Shown: positions 21,334-36,769, numbered from the stretch's first letter. The stretch: 64,000 nt of DNA from Hexactinellida sp. DTS-2022 (GCA_028753945.1 JAPNXP010000005.1:744001-808000); one strand, 5' to 3'. Numbers and translations: made by a program. The notes: generated by a model not told the origin, from the sequence alone.

Positions 21334-22682
21334 TTTGTTTGTTTGTTTGTCCGGATTGTATTAAAGTGATGGGGGAATAGAAACCGCATTTATATATGAG
21401 ATATAAACTAACTTTCAAATGTTATAATTGGTAAACAAAAGTTATAAGGGGTAAACAAGTATGCTGAACACGAATTTCGCGTTTATAAATTTCTCATATT
21501 AATATTTGTTGTTGTTGTTTACACAAATAAGTAACAAATTAATCAAAATTCAAAATCAACCTAGAAGTTAGCTTTCAACTGGTATTATAGGTAAACAATT
21601 ATGCTGAACACGAATTTCGCATTTATAAATTTATAATATGAATATTTGTTGTTGTTGACACAAATAAGTAAACAAATTAGTGAAAATTCAAAATTAACCT
21701 AGAAGTTTGCTCTCAACGGGTATTATAGGTAAACAATATGCTGAACACGAATTTCGCATTTATAATTTATAATATGAATATTTGTTGTTGTTGTTTACAC
21801 AAAATAGGTAAACAAATTAATGAAAATTCAAAATCAACCTAGAAGTTAGCTTTCAACGGGTATTATAGGTAAACAAGTATGCTGAACACGATTTTCGCGG
21901 TTAAAAATTTATAATATGAATATTTGTTGTTGTTGTTTACACAAAATAGGTAAACAAATTAATGAAAATTCAGAATCAACCTAGAAGTTAGCTTTCAACG
22001 AGTATTATAGGTAAACAAGTATGCTGAACACGATTTTCGCGTTTATAAATTTATAATATGAATATTTGTTGTTGTTGTTTACACAAAATAGCTAAACAAA
22101 TTAATGAAAATTCAAAATCAACCTAGAAGTTAGCTTTCAATGGGTATTATAAGTAAACAAGTGTGCTGAACACGAATTTCGCATTTATAAAATTATAATA
22201 TGAGTATTTGTTGTTGTTGTTGTTTACACAAATAGGTAAACAAATTTATGAAAATTCTAAATCATAACGTCCCTTTCTACCATTTCTATGGTAGAAAATG
22301 TGAGGAGTAAGGCCGCACAGCGGCCGTTAACTTGAGGTGCGTAGCACCGATCTGTCGCAAAGCGACCGAGACCGAAGGGCTCGTTATTGATAAATATGTA
22401 TCGCTATAATTAGTTTTTTCCAATAGTAATTTTTGATGGATAATGGCAGATATATATTTATAAAACAGAATTTTGAATATAAGTTTATATTCCCCTATTA
22501 CACTATATAAACAAACAAACAAATAAACAAACATACTAAACAATCGAATTCAAATAAATGGGTTTATAATCCTTACGGTTGAGGTGTCTTATTTTCCAGA
22601 ATGAATGCAAGTACGGAACAGCCACTTCCGGCCCAATAGGTTCCCACAGAGTCTCTATGTAGCACCTCTTGTAGTGGACGCA
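20102..22682 (-). CDS. DENND4: DENND4 exons 31-33: conserved C-terminus
   Basis: Exon 31 (22682-22577) encodes CVHYKRCYIETLWEP through SFWKIRHLN. Exon 32 (20827-20600) encodes SLYREMLFLFIVITKDEP. Exon 33 (20250-20102) encodes KLQRYDRHYKQMMSLLPKEY and the end CRKIFGPLRVL followed by TAG, matching the family's closing CRKxFG. Codons split at the junctions rebuild His and Glu. The intron between exons 31 and 32 contains the Helentron-like element, and the intron after exon 32 contains four tandem copies of a donor-like repeat. Confidence 0.88.
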
Positions 22683-25600
22683 CTGTAGAGTCAAATTGTA
22701 AATAGTATAAATATTATAAAGATTGTAAAGAGCTTCCTATTTATAGGACTAAGCAAAAAATTGTTGTTATTATTATTTTAATACAATAATGAAAAGATTC
22801 CTTATAGTAATATGTAGACCGTCTATTTATAGATGGTCTATAAAAGCACATACTAACTAAGCTAAAAATTTGTAGACCAAAAGCCCCAGCCGTCTATGGG
22901 TAATACTAATTTATATGTAAGAAAACCTGGTCTAGAAATAGACGGTCTACATATAAGTTGTTTCTATTATAAACACAAGTATAGTTGTGTTCGCGGTATA
23001 GCAAGTCGCATTTTGCACGATATTTGCTTGCTATTAGAGGAACAGAATTAACATTAAATGCTCGCTTGGGGAATGAAAATAACTTGCCTTGAGGATAATA
23101 TCTTGGAGATGACTCCGTAGACCCAATCGTTGAAAGTACCAAACCTAAAAATATATCTTAAAAAACTAAAAACTCGGCATAATTACTCGTTAGTACGAAT
23201 ATCAGGGGACCGTCAAAATGCGTTCGCCTTATCCGGAATTAGTAATAACCAATATCATTTGTATTTGGGAGGGAAGATGTTAATATTCCCAATCACCCAA
23301 AACAAATTTAAGTCTGTAGCTCTTAGCCTCTTACCATTTCCTCGATCAATCCTGTATAAACAAAATACAAACAAACATACAACTTACCAGATTCCAATAT
23401 ATAAACGGAGCTCTCTTTACAAACGCAATAGAATTCAAGAACGAATATCCCTCTTTGTTAACCAGATTTTCCAAAGATTTCCTCAGCACAAGCGGACTCA
23501 GATAAGGAATAGAAATATAATCCTCGAATTTCCCACTGCGCATATCCGGTGACCCCCTCCCATTAGGCGTAGAGGAACCTGAATGGGACGGACCAGTTCG
23601 TAACGGCATCGTTTCTAACTTGGAAGCTAATTCCTGTTTTATCTTTAGATACGGGTCTGAGGTATTATCGTCCGGAAAGAAAGTTGTGCTTAGTCGCCGG
23701 TCGCTCTTAAGATTCCCGATCGGAGAAATAAATGGGATATTACTCTCGTCTGGGAGACAATTATCTTTCGCATCTTTGTTAAACAGAATATGGTTTGTCC
23801 CTTCTAGGTTATCGCGAATAAACTGCGAAACCGATTGATTGTCTTCATCTAAATAGCAATCGTAGTAGACAGGAGATTCTAACATTTCAGAAAAGTTATC
23901 AATCGACACCACGGATGACCCAGTCGACAGCCGCGTGCGACTCCCGTAAGCAGAGTCAGGGAAATGTTCGAAATACACACTTTGTACCCGAGAACGGACA
24001 TCGGAGGTAGAATCGAAATACGGAAAATTGGGATTACAAGTGCTACGTGTTTGGTGTCGCTTCCCGCGCTTCGGTTGCACGCGTTTTGGTAGCGTTTTGA
24101 CTCCCGAGGTGTAAGAACGGTAGTACTGGAATGTATCATCCGGATTATAAGAGCTAGATTCTACTCGCAATATCCGTGAATCGTCATACGAAGCCTGTAA
24201 TTCTGTTACGTCATCATCTAAGTCAGTGGCTAGCTGGTTAATCGGGAGTTCGGAATCCTCGAGAATTGCGTTTGGGAGTCTCTCAGGGACTTCTCCAAAG
24301 GTGTAAGCTGTCGGTATAATAGTGGCATCAACGTGGTTGTGTTGTAGAGTGATTGACGACTTTCTTATTACAGATGGGTGTTCTGATGCAGTTGTATTTA
24401 TAGATTTCTTGAAGAGTGTTTTGAATGTTTTTGTGGATTGAACTTGAGAAGATTTCTTCTTTTGCACAGTTTCCTTAACGATAGCCTGTAAGTAGTAAAC
24501 TTGTAATAACACAGTTATTAAGGGAGTACAGTAGATGTCGGATATAAGCACACCGGTTATAAGAACATATCAGATATAAGAACACTATGTTGGAAACGGT
24601 TGCCATATATCCTATATAATTTATGTCGGTTATAATATGCAGTTCCCGACGATGTGCTTATAACCGGCATCCACTGTACTTATAAATACGCATATATGAT
24701 TACTTATATACCGGTTAACACCTATTAATATAAAAACCAGGTTTCACATTGTTGTTAAATTGATCTTGTTAATGCCTAAAAATTACATTAGAAAGGTGTT
24801 GGCCGATATATAAGTAATTCCTGTATTTTACAGTATAAATTAATCAGAAATGAGAATGGTTACCTCTTGGATTAGTATTGTGAGTTTAGGAATCAGTTCT
24901 TTCTTGCAGTAATCACACCTAAATGAAACATAAAAATTAAGTAGTGTGCGTAATAATCATTTGTAAAAATATATAATCGACTACCCAATAACATTAATTG
25001 GGGGGAAAATATATTATCTTTATGTTAATACGTATTTAATATAATTCTGAACTCAGTAGACTCTTGTTAATAGGAACACCAGGGGACAGTTGATACATTT
25101 GTATAGGCTAGGGAATTAAACCTTGTACTCCTTAACCCAGTGGTTCTCAACCTGGGGTCCGCGACCCAAAAGGGGTCCGCGGACATCTTGGGGTTTATAT
25201 TACGGTTAATGGCAGGGGGTCCGCGATCTCCTTAAATTGGACATAGGGGGTCCGCGGGTGAAAAAAGGTTGAGAACCACTGCCTTAACCGATATTTCGCT
25301 TCATTAGTGTTCGTATTAACGACAGTCTACTTAACTTAATAGTATCACTTAATACTAACATAATAATTCGTGAGTTACTCATACTATTTCCCCTATTCAC
25401 AGAACACAGACTATACCTTATCTGGAAGTCCTTGTCCTCTGCCCCCCACATGCTGACGATCTCCTCGTCGTATATCTGCCTACTGCAGTGCGGACAGCTG
25501 GTACAGCTGGACATGAATATGATCAGAGAGGAGAGCGGGTGGTTAGGCGTAATGCCGCTGCTGCTGTCAGTACGGAGACTGTCCAGGGAGTCCGGACTGG

Positions 25601-28600
25601 AGGGGGGAGGGACAGCCCGCTTGGGACTGGAGCTAGACTTCTTGAGGGGTAAGGGGGAGGGTGTTGTGACGTCAGAGGGGAGAGGATCCTCTGTAGGGGT
25701 ATGCTTGGGATAGGGAGCAGTTGTGGAGCGGTGGAGAGATAAACGGTCGGATGGAATGTTGGTGTGAGAGCGCGCGTCTGTGAGGTTATCAGCTGAGGAG
25801 AACTCCTTTCTGTCGACATCGATAGCGCCTAATAGGTAGGGAGTGGGTTAAGTAAGAAATTACAGGTAAACCTCCCAAAGCGGCACCCATCGGGAGAATG
25901 ATTTTGTGCCGCTTCTCGGAGGTTGCCGCTACTCGGAGGTGCCGCTTTGGGAGGTTTACCTGTACTAGTACAGGGTTTTTTAAGGTTGAGACCTTGGTGT
26001 GACTCAACACTGCAGCGGCCGCGGCTCATCCGAATCGTGGTGTAACTCCAAAAAATATTGGTGCAAAATTTACACTAAGATCGGCCATAAAAAAACCTGT
26101 GCTAGCATTTAGTTAAAAGGTGTATATATATCGGCACAATTTATCTAATGTAATTTCAGGCACTGGCAAAGTAACTTTTTTATATTAAAAGGTGTTAGCC
26201 ATATACAGTAGAACCTCGTTAGTAGGAACACCAGGGGCCCGTCAAAATACGTTCGCCTTATCCGGAATTCGTATTAACCAATATCATTTGTATTGAAAAG
26301 GCTTTGAAGGGGACTGAAATAGTGTCCGTATTAACCGTGTCCGCACTAACAATTTCTACTGTATAAATAATCCTTCAACTAATTAGTGTTATATAAAAAC
26401 AGAATAACACACACCTTTAGAACCTGAGAATTCTGTGAACCCCGAATCCTTGCTCGTCAGAATCTGAGAATTACTGAGCCTATTAGACATTCCATCGCGT
26501 AGCACGGCAACCGTCTTAAGCACCATAGAACTCTCCAGCTCATTCTCAATTGAATTTCGCCTGCGATCACAAACTTTCGGCGCCATTGCCTTATCAATAA
26601 ACGCCGCATCAGAATCCTCAACCCTTATAATAGGATCTGTAACAGTATCCTGGTTGGCTACTCTATCAACCGTGGGTTTAATAATAGAATGTTTGAAGTA
26701 CATTTTCGCTTCTCTTAGCATTTGTACCGGAGGCAAAGCTAGGATGGAAATGGGACTGGGGGTCTGTCGACTGGTGTCAGGGGGCGGGGGGGAGGGAGAC
26801 AGCGAAGGCGGGTTAAACAGGGAATCCTCGCTATCCGAGTCAAGCATAGAATTACACGTCGGGTCAATCACAACTTGCTTTAAGACCTCAACTGTTAAAT
26901 CACTCATCGACTCTTCGTCCTCAACCATTACGTCATTTCCTTCCTTACTCATTGCACCGAGTCTTATTTTCTCAGGATAGAAGGACCCGATTGTAATCTT
27001 CTTTTTAACTCTGAGCACTCGTCTCCGCATGTCCCCTCTTGGGGCCAGGGATTTGCTAAAGGGGGACCCACCTGTGAATGTGACTATGTTGTAGACCCTT
27101 ACGCAGAACAGAATAGCCAGGATGCTCTTCTTCCATCTCACCTGGGCGCGCCGCGTGTAGCAGTTCTCCAGAGCCTATAAATAGATGTTATAGTATGTTA
27201 TGTTGTATGTAGTAGATGTTATAAGTTATAACTATGTTGTATATGTTATAAGTTATAACTATGTTGTATATGTTATAGTATGTTGTATGTAGTAGATGTT
27301 ATAAGTCATAACTATGTTGTATGTAGATGATAATCGGTTGATATTCGTATTGTGAGTTATATTAGATATAAATGTTTACTCCGGGTATCAGTAATAAAAT
27401 TTTCTTTGCTACTTTATGGGGGCGATTATTGGAGGTAGGCGATTATTCGAATAGAGGCTACTATTCGAATAAATACGGTACTATAACATAAATAAATTGT
27501 AATAAAATGTGATATTCTAGAAAATTGCTCAAAATTATTGGTCCAAAAATGGAGTAAAAAACAATAATCGCCTAGGCTACTTACTATTCGAGTAAATACG
27601 GTATGTTGTATGTAATAGCTAATAGATGTTATGTTATCTCTAGAACACAGTCAAGCATGTAGTTAGGTTCTGTTATAATGGACATACAAGGGATCAAATG
27701 TTTTGTATTTAAACAGTCCCCTTCAAAGTCATTCAATACAAATGAAATTGGTTAATACCATAGCATTTTATACGTTAAATTTAGAGGGGTATTGGGACTT
27801 GGAATTTTGGATCGAAAAGTAAGTACAGTAAAACCTCTAGAAAGTGAACACCCTGGGGACCAGTTAAAATGTTCACTTTTGAGAGGTGTTCACTTTTAAT
27901 GATTTATCATAATGTGTGTCTTAAGCAATGGGAAAATTTGGGACCGAGAAAAAGTGTTAATATTTTGGAGTTGTCCATTTATTGGAGGTGTTCACTTTCA
28001 ATAACCACTATGGTATTGTAATTGGAACAAATTTAGATTTGAGAGTCGACCCATGGGACACGTTAGTACCGGTTACATTGTCCCATAGCGGCCAACTGAT
28101 ATCATGTAAATACAAACAATGCCAGGCTAATAGGAACTATAATAGGAACCAATACGTAACTACTCAATTAACTCGAAGTCCAATCATTTTTCAAAATATG
28201 AAATATGATACCAAAAGTTCTAAAATGAAAGTATTTCCTTTCACTACATTCCTGACTGGATGGAGTCACCATGTGCATCAGAAGAGGCGGCACACAAACA
28301 GATGCCACATTCCACTCAGTTCCACCACCTAGCTCTGCTATAAAATACGAGACACATTCTCTATAGCATTCTACTAACAAACTACTTTCCTTTCAATAGC
28401 ACAAACTAGCTAACTAGCAAATAATAACAAAATGGCAGTTCGATTCCCTGACCCGATACACCCCGTAGACCCTGTCGAGTTGGAAATACACCAACTGTTC
28501 GACCGCATAATTATGTGTGTCCAGCAGCGACGAGTGGCACTCCTAACCACATACCGCGACACACGCGACCAAATAGCCGCTAGGCCCATAGAGCGCGCGA

Positions 28601-31199
28601 GAAAAGAAGAAGAACTAATCGCACTGAAAACCGAAACCGAGCGTCTCCTCCAAATGAACCAACTAAGAGAGTTACAAGAGCGAATCCTAGCGGAACTAGA
28701 ACAAGCGCTAGCAGAGGTGAGGGTACCCCAGCCCGAGACACGCGTGGTGTTCCGAGGTACCTGTGGACACCTGGAGCAGGTGATCGCAGGTGTGGGAGAG
28801 GTAGTCGAGGAGGAGGTGCCCGTTGTACCCCGATATGAAGAAATGAGACCGATTATATCTGTCGGGAAGAGAGGACAAGCTCCTGGAGAGCTCTTCCATC
28901 CTCATGGTGTCGCTATCGATGGGAACACAAATCTGGTTTATGTCACAGAAGTAGGTTCCTGTAGAGTCTCAATCTTCTCGGAGACCGGCGAATTCCTAAA
29001 TACTTTCACAAACCAAGACATGAGAGAGCCATGCGGTATAGCGATCCATCGAGACAACCTGTACGTGACGGACACACGAGTACACGCTGTGTTCCAATTC
29101 AAAATAGAGGCTGACATGCGTCTCGTCGCTAGCCTAGGGAGTAAGGGATCTGGTGAGGGACAGTTCGATAGCCCTAACGGACTCACCGTCTCTACCAACG
29201 GAAATGTGTTCGTAGCGGATTGGAACAACCACAGAATCCAAGTCCTAGATGACTCCCTACACTTCCAAAGATTCATAACGCTTCAAGAAATGCAATACCC
29301 GCGTGACGTTAAACTGACACCAGATGAGGAGTACGTGCTAACTGGTAGTCACATACACGTGTTAACCTACACAGGGGATAGGATACGCTATTTCAATACA
29401 CAACTTGGGCATACGGAATTAGTCCTTCCTGACTTCTTCTGTTTGGACGCACATCACAACATAATACACGGAGACTGGGATACTGGTAATATCAAAATAC
29501 TAACCAAAGAGGGCACACTCCTACACACCATACAGAGACCAGGGGACATAGTATTCTTGTATGGAATAGCTCTAACTAATAATCTAAATATAGTAACTGT
29601 GTATAGTCGTGCAGTTAACCAGCTAGTTATATTCTCTAGTTAATGTGTGATATTGTTATTATTATTAAAATTTAATAGTATTATGACACTATTCGTAGTA
29701 AACTTGTTTCAACTCTACTAACCGCATTATATTTCCTACCGTACAGTATTTGACACTTTATTACAGTGGATGCCGATTATAAGAACATCGTCGGGAACTG
29801 CATATAATGTTCTTATAATCGGCATAAATTATATAGGAAACTATGGCAACCGTTTTTCAACATAGTGTTCTTATATCCGATATGTTCTTATAACCGGTGT
29901 GCTTATAACCGACATCTATTGTATCACCTTTGGGGACATTAATACGAATTCCGGAAAACGCATTTTGACGGTCCCCTGGTGTTCGTACTAACGAGGTTCT
30001 AATGTATAGGGTGCCCTATCTATTTATATGAGAAATTCCCTCTTATTTCCAGAGGGTTGTTATTTAATGAATTCATACCAAGCTACTACAATTGAATTAG
30101 TAGCAAATATAATTAATTATTCTATTTATAAGTACAATACATAGTTAACATAGTAATTATCAAATAGAATCTCCTATAAACGGGATAAACAACTTAGTAT
30201 TTTTTAATTAAAGCATAGCAAGGATTTCAGAATAATATATTCAGGTATTCTTATCTCTGAAATAAGTGAATAATACACTCTCAACTGTCTACAGTAATCC
30301 TATGAACTTAATAGCATATAGCATCTCAATAGACTCGACTTAAATAGTAATTACCCATAGACGGCAGGGGATTTTAGTCTACTGATTTTTAGCTTAGTTT
30401 GTATGGGCTTTTATAGACCGTCAAGATATAAGCAAGCTTTATCTATACAGTACAACCTCGTTAGTACGAACACGGTTAATACGAACACTAAATAGAAACT
30501 TCAAAATATGTGAACTTAATACAACCCTATGTAAGTTGTTAAATTGGGACCATAGGCTTGTTAATACGCAATACAAAAATTTCGTATTAAGCAGACGAAA
30601 AATTGTTCACAATAAGCAGACCTGACTGTATTAGAATTGTGTAAATTTGGCCTCAAAATCAGCCACTATTCAACCATTTTACAACAGGACAACAGGGCTC
30701 ACTTATATATATTGGTTAACACCTTTCTAAAATAAAATCCTGCTTCGCAAAGTAGAATTTTGCTGCAAAAAATGACACTTCAAGTGCCTGAAAATTACAT
30801 TAGAAAAGGTGTTGGCCGATATACGTACAAGTAATTCCTACAAATAATATATATTTCAGAAAATAATATTACTAAATCTACCTTTGAATATAGAGTAAAT
30901 AGATTGGTGGAAGATTCCGTGTTTCCTCTCTCTAATTCTTTCCAAATCTAATCAGATTAAAGTATAAATATAACTCAGTTAATATTGAATCTAAAGATTC
31001 TTACATTCTGTACAAGCTGGAGATCTCTCTGTTCTGATCCTAATTCCATCAGCTTCAAGTAGGCAACCTAAATAATCGTAATGTAATTACAATTATTTAG
31101 TTTGTAAATTACAGTAAATATCCGCTAATTCGAACATTCGCTAATTCGACCAAATATATTTTTCCTTTGAGAGTTCGAATTAACGGATGTTGATTGTAT

Positions 31200-31240
<41 letters not shown>

Positions 31241-34200
31241 ATTGTTGTTGTTGTTTCAATTCAATCAAGTTTGCAAGATTACAAGTAATATCAAAAAGTG
31301 ACAAAATATATATTCAATTTACCTCATCTGTCACAAGTACATCTTTACTACGAATTGCTTCCAAAAGCTATAAAAATAATTCAATAATTTGTACAGTAAA
31401 TCTAATAATAATCATTATTTACACTTGACTTACCAGCAAACATTCATTTCCGATATTTATTTGTTCATTATGGGATTTGTTTTGTATGAAAGTTGGCAGA
31501 TATAGGAACCATAAAGAGTAACACTGTCCCAGCAAAAATCTAAATAACAGCAATTATCCCTAGTTACTCCATTACACAATAGGAATGGTAATGATATACA
31601 GTATATACGTACCTAGGCCATTTATAAGGATCTTGTTTGTATTTGACTGCATCCTAATAAAAGCAATTACATAAATATATGAATTTGTTTAATGTTTGTA
31701 AATGTAGATTTATTCTTACCTTGAGAACTCGCGTTGCATCTAATTGCTGAGAAAAGTTGGTAGGAACAATGTCTTTCTGCTTCTTAACTTCCTCAGGGAA
31801 ATAATCCATATTCAAAATCGGGAATGTATTATAGCTGTAGAAGGAAATATTATATAATACAGTAGACTCGATTAATAGAGCAACCGGTTAATCGGGTCAA
31901 GGTTTACTGTATTTGAATTACAGTTTGGCTTAACAATATTATTAGTTAAACAATATTTGTAGATTAAATTAATCGTTACTGTAAATCTTCACTTGTCGCG
32001 TAATTTTTTTCTTTCTTTCCTGTAACTGTAAGTGTATATATTCTTTTCACTTATTAAACTTCATCGATTGATTACAGTTTGGCTTACAAATTCGATTAAT
32101 TGGTTCTCTGCTTAAATGGGACAAAACACACACTCGATCCAAAGTGACTCAATTAAGCAGAGTATATAATATACGAGTTAATACAAACACGGTTAATACG
32201 AATTCTGTTTAATACGAACACTATTTCAGTCCCCTTCAAAGCTTTCCAATACAAATGATATTGGTTAATACGAATTCCGGATAAGGCGAACGCATTTTGA
32301 CGGTCCCCTGGTGTTCCTACTATTAGGTTCTACTATAATTAATAGGAATATACGTATATAGTGTGTATTATTGTGTATAACCTGTATGTGACATCTGGAG
32401 GCAGACCCTCACTGCTCACTGGCTCTGAACGTACAATAGCATCAGCACTGTAAACAAATAAGTAAACAAATAAGTAAACAAATAAATAAACAAATAAATA
32501 AATTGTTTCATTGCAATTAACAATTAAGTAACTCCATTTAGAGAGTAAAAGTTCAAACATATACACTATACACAGTGGATATAAGTTATAAGAACCTGGT
32601 TTGGAGTATAGAAAATTAGAAATACGTATGTTCTTCTTATAAACAGATAATTTTCAATACAAATAAATAGAACAATTTTCCAAAATATAGTTACCATATT
32701 ATAACCGGTATCCACTGTATTACAAATAATTGTAAAGTATTAACTCACTGAATATGGGAATATTCTATGAGAGACTCTTTCCCTTCCCCGCTATTTATCT
32801 GATTGAGAGATTCAAATAAAATACAAATATTATTTATTTAGTTATAATTAAGCTATCTACCTTCTTGATACAGACATCAAAGAAATTCAATTTATTTTCA
32901 ACATCAGTGAAACAATCTTGTATGAACTTCTGAAACATCTAAAATAATAATAGTTGACAAAATTATTATAATTCCAACAAACTTTATAATAATTTGTCAA
33001 ATACAGTAGAATCTCATTAATAGGAACACGGATAAAGCGAAATATCAGTTAATGAGTAGAAAGTTTAATTCCCCTAGCCTATACAAATGCATACAAGTGA
33101 CTCCGGTTAATACGAATTTCCGGATAATACGAACAAATTCAACGGTCCCCTAGTGTTCCTATTAACGAGAGTCTACTGTGTAAACAAATATTCTGTTAAT
33201 TGAATAATAATTGGTTAGATACTTAGTTGGGAATAAAAAAATAAAAAACCATAAATAATATCTAACCTGTGTATCGAAGAATTCTGTATAAAAACTTCTT
33301 TCGCTTTTAACCATTGTACGGAGAAACTCTGCACAAAATAATACAATAAAATATTCCACCATCAAAAAATAGATTAAATTTTCAATTGTTATGTTTAATA
33401 CATACAGTGGTGTTTTCCTAATAGAAATTGCTCTATTAGCAAGTTATTTTCAGTCCCCAAGCAAGCATTTAATGTTAATTCTGTTCCTCTAATAGCAAGT
33501 TCAAAATTAGAAAGCAAATTTCGTGTAAAATGCAACTTGCAATTACAAGAACACCACTGTATAATACATAATAGGTGAGAGTAGATTTCATGTATTATAC
33601 AACCTTGCAATTAATAATCATATAATTTCTATGAACAGATATAATCACGATTATAAATTCTAGTGATTTTAACAGATCATACCTTTCCTGTTGAAACACT
33701 CATTATGATCAATAGTGACTGACGTGGGCTGAATTAAACACATTCTGTATTGATTGAACAGTTGTATCATAAACCTCAACATTGCATCCTGAATTAGCAA
33801 GTCTATACGAGCCTGTAGATACAAAAACAGCTGATATTAAATATAAGATATAGCAGAAATAAAGTCATATTAAAATACCACATCAAGGTAATAAACATAA
33901 TAAAACAAACTGTGGAATTTTATAGCGAATCGCTAAGTAATACATTTCCTTATTTAATCCGATATAATCAATAAATTAATTAATTAAAGTAGTCTGAGAT
34001 TTGTTGAATAAAATGCCAACTCATCTAAAATAACATATTACACAGAACTGTGAATTAAATTTATCCTAATAAGTTTGTATAAATTTAGATTAAGTTTGTA
34101 TAAATTTAGATTAAGTTTGTATAAATTTAAAATAAGTTTGTATAAATTAATAATAAATTAATAAAATGACAACACATATATTCCTACCAGCTGGTCTTCA

Positions 34201-36738
34201 ACTCGAGAAGTTATATTTATCGGAGCTAAGTCCACAGCTAAGTCATCAGCTGATAATCCCATTCCTATCGAGAGAGATTCGTATAAATGTTATAGATAAA
34301 GAATTACAGCATTTTCGTTACTCTTCATAATTAATTCGTCTTAAAATTTAGATGGCTTTTGTTCGCGAATAGATTAATTTCAATATTTGTGCATTTACAA
34401 GTACAGTAGACCCTAGTTAATCCGAACAGTGGTGTTCTGATTCAAAATTTTCTTTTCGGATTAGTGAAGTAATACATTTTCTATGGACATCCCTTTATAA
34501 TTATTCTAAAATAAACTTATCCAAACCTTTTTAATCCGAACAAAACATATAGTGACTACTTAAAATAGTTGTCTGAGACTTATTAGTTATAATTCCATAG
34601 TAAAAATATACTTATAGTTAAGATTTTCCCATGTTTATTAAAAGTTATATTTTAGGATCTCTCGTTTGGATTATCGAGGGTGTACTGTATTTCTATAAAT
34701 AGAACTTGCCAATAATAGCCTGTCTGATCTCTGTAAACCGTCTGCGTAGTAATTTACAAGGTCCCTAGGTATGTAAAGTATGTGGTAATCTCACAACAGT
34801 TAAAACACCAAAGCAAACCGATTAAATAATCTGCTAAACTAAATATATTACGTTTTAAAAATTTGAATAAATCATTACCTTTGGCAGAGCTAATCTGATC
34901 AACTCTTTTGTAGAAATTCCTCTATAATTAAATATGATGTTATTATATAATATCCCAACAATATTAATCAGTAATTACTCATAACTTACTCATAAATGAA
35001 ATCTGAATCCAAATCGACAAAACTAACTTCGCTAGTTGGATTATTCAGATAAGGTTCGACGTCAAAATCAAGTGAGTGGATTCCTATTAGAAATAAATTC
35101 GTTTGATATATGAATACGGTTAACTCCGCTTAATCGTGTCACTTTGGTAAAGGATACGTTGACCAGATTAACCAATTCACCGAAATTATACAATTTAGAG
35201 GTATAACTATTTATCAATTGAAAGACTTTACACACATAATTTGACACAATTAATTTATATTTTTAATTTTTTTTAAAGCGAATATTATTAGTCAATGAAC
35301 CAAAATTTTGCCCAGAATATCCAAATTTGGACTAAATGTTTATTTTTTTGACCCAATTAACCGAAAATATTTTGGATTAACTTCTTTGGCATGATTCCGT
35401 TCCTGGAAAATTACCCAATTAATCAACGACCACAATTAAGCGAAGTCAACTGTATTTCAATGGTTTGCTGACACCCAAACATAATTCAAACCCTACACTA
35501 TGTAACATAGATAATAAGTTAATAACACAAGTATATTGTGTAAGAATTCCATTTGTTGCTTATCTAACTAAGGTGGTCGAAAGCAAATTAATCCATTATC
35601 TTACATGAACCATCTGTGTTTAAAACAAACCAAATTAAATCGGTTAACAATAATTAACAAACAAATGAGTATCTAATTCTAATCTTACAATTAATAGCAA
35701 ACAATATACTAATTGGGATAATAAATAGAAATATACCGAATATAAATGGTACAGGCGCATCTAGCATATCAGTCATTGTATCCAGAATATAAGGGATGTA
35801 CGGAGTCTGCCATTGGAATGGGTACAGTAGCTGTAGAGAAGAAATGAAATATATTACGGGTTTAAACTTATCAATTTTAATTTAATTGCAATGGTATATA
35901 CAGTAGACTCTCGTTATTACGTACACGAGTAAAGCGAAATATCAGTTAATTAAGGAGTACAAGGTTTAATTCCATTAGTCTATACAAATGCATGCAATTA
36001 ACTCCGGTTAATATGAATTTCCTGATAATATAAACAAATTTTGACGGTCTCCTGGTGTTCTTATTTCGTATTAATGAGAATCTATTGTACTTATAACAAT
36101 TCTAATAGCAACTGACAAATTAACTACTACTAATTCACCATAAATGATATTTTAGTAGCGTATATCAAGTTTTAATAAGAGTACACACTGTTATAAACTC
36201 ATAGAGATCTTCTTATTTAGCACAGCCCTAATAACCGAATAATGCTGATGGTTTAACTGTAAGAAATATAAGCATACAGTTTAGTTATTACAGTGAATTC
36301 TCGTTATAACGAATGCTTGAGACCTGTAATTCCTTCGTTATATCGGATATTCGTTATAAGCGATAATAATTAATGCATTTAGTGCTCTGGGGGGAAATCT
36401 CCATTTGGTTAGAAGCGGTTATTTCGTTATATCCGACTTGAGTATAACGGGAGTTCACTGTAGTTAAGTTCTGTTATTATGAACAATCAAGTGACTAAAA
36501 TTGTGTTCATAATAGAGATGTTCATAATGTTCATAAGCTAGCTAGCTGTACTTATACACGTATACCAATTAATATAAACTAACACACTGTATTGACTCGG
36601 CAACCGATATGAGAGTTGACTGTACGGAAGATAGGAACACGATTCGATTCTCCAACATAACCAGATGTAGGAGCGTTATTATGTTCTTTGGGTTCAGGCA
36701 CTGGAGCAGTGTGTGAAAGGGAGCTGTACTAATAGTGC

Positions 36739-36769
<31 letters not shown>

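Noticed and set aside
25523-25819. 98-aa Pro-rich open frame within DENND4 exon 28
   Set aside because: The exon is GC-rich and open in more than one frame; only the other frame (SSSSPKRAVPPP ... SCTSCPHC) meets both neighbouring exon phases.
27982-28332. 116-aa open frame just upstream of the NHL gene on the same strand
   Set aside because: It has no recognisable motif and no splice signal linking it to the NHL gene, and it begins in MITE sequence. It is more likely the promoter region.
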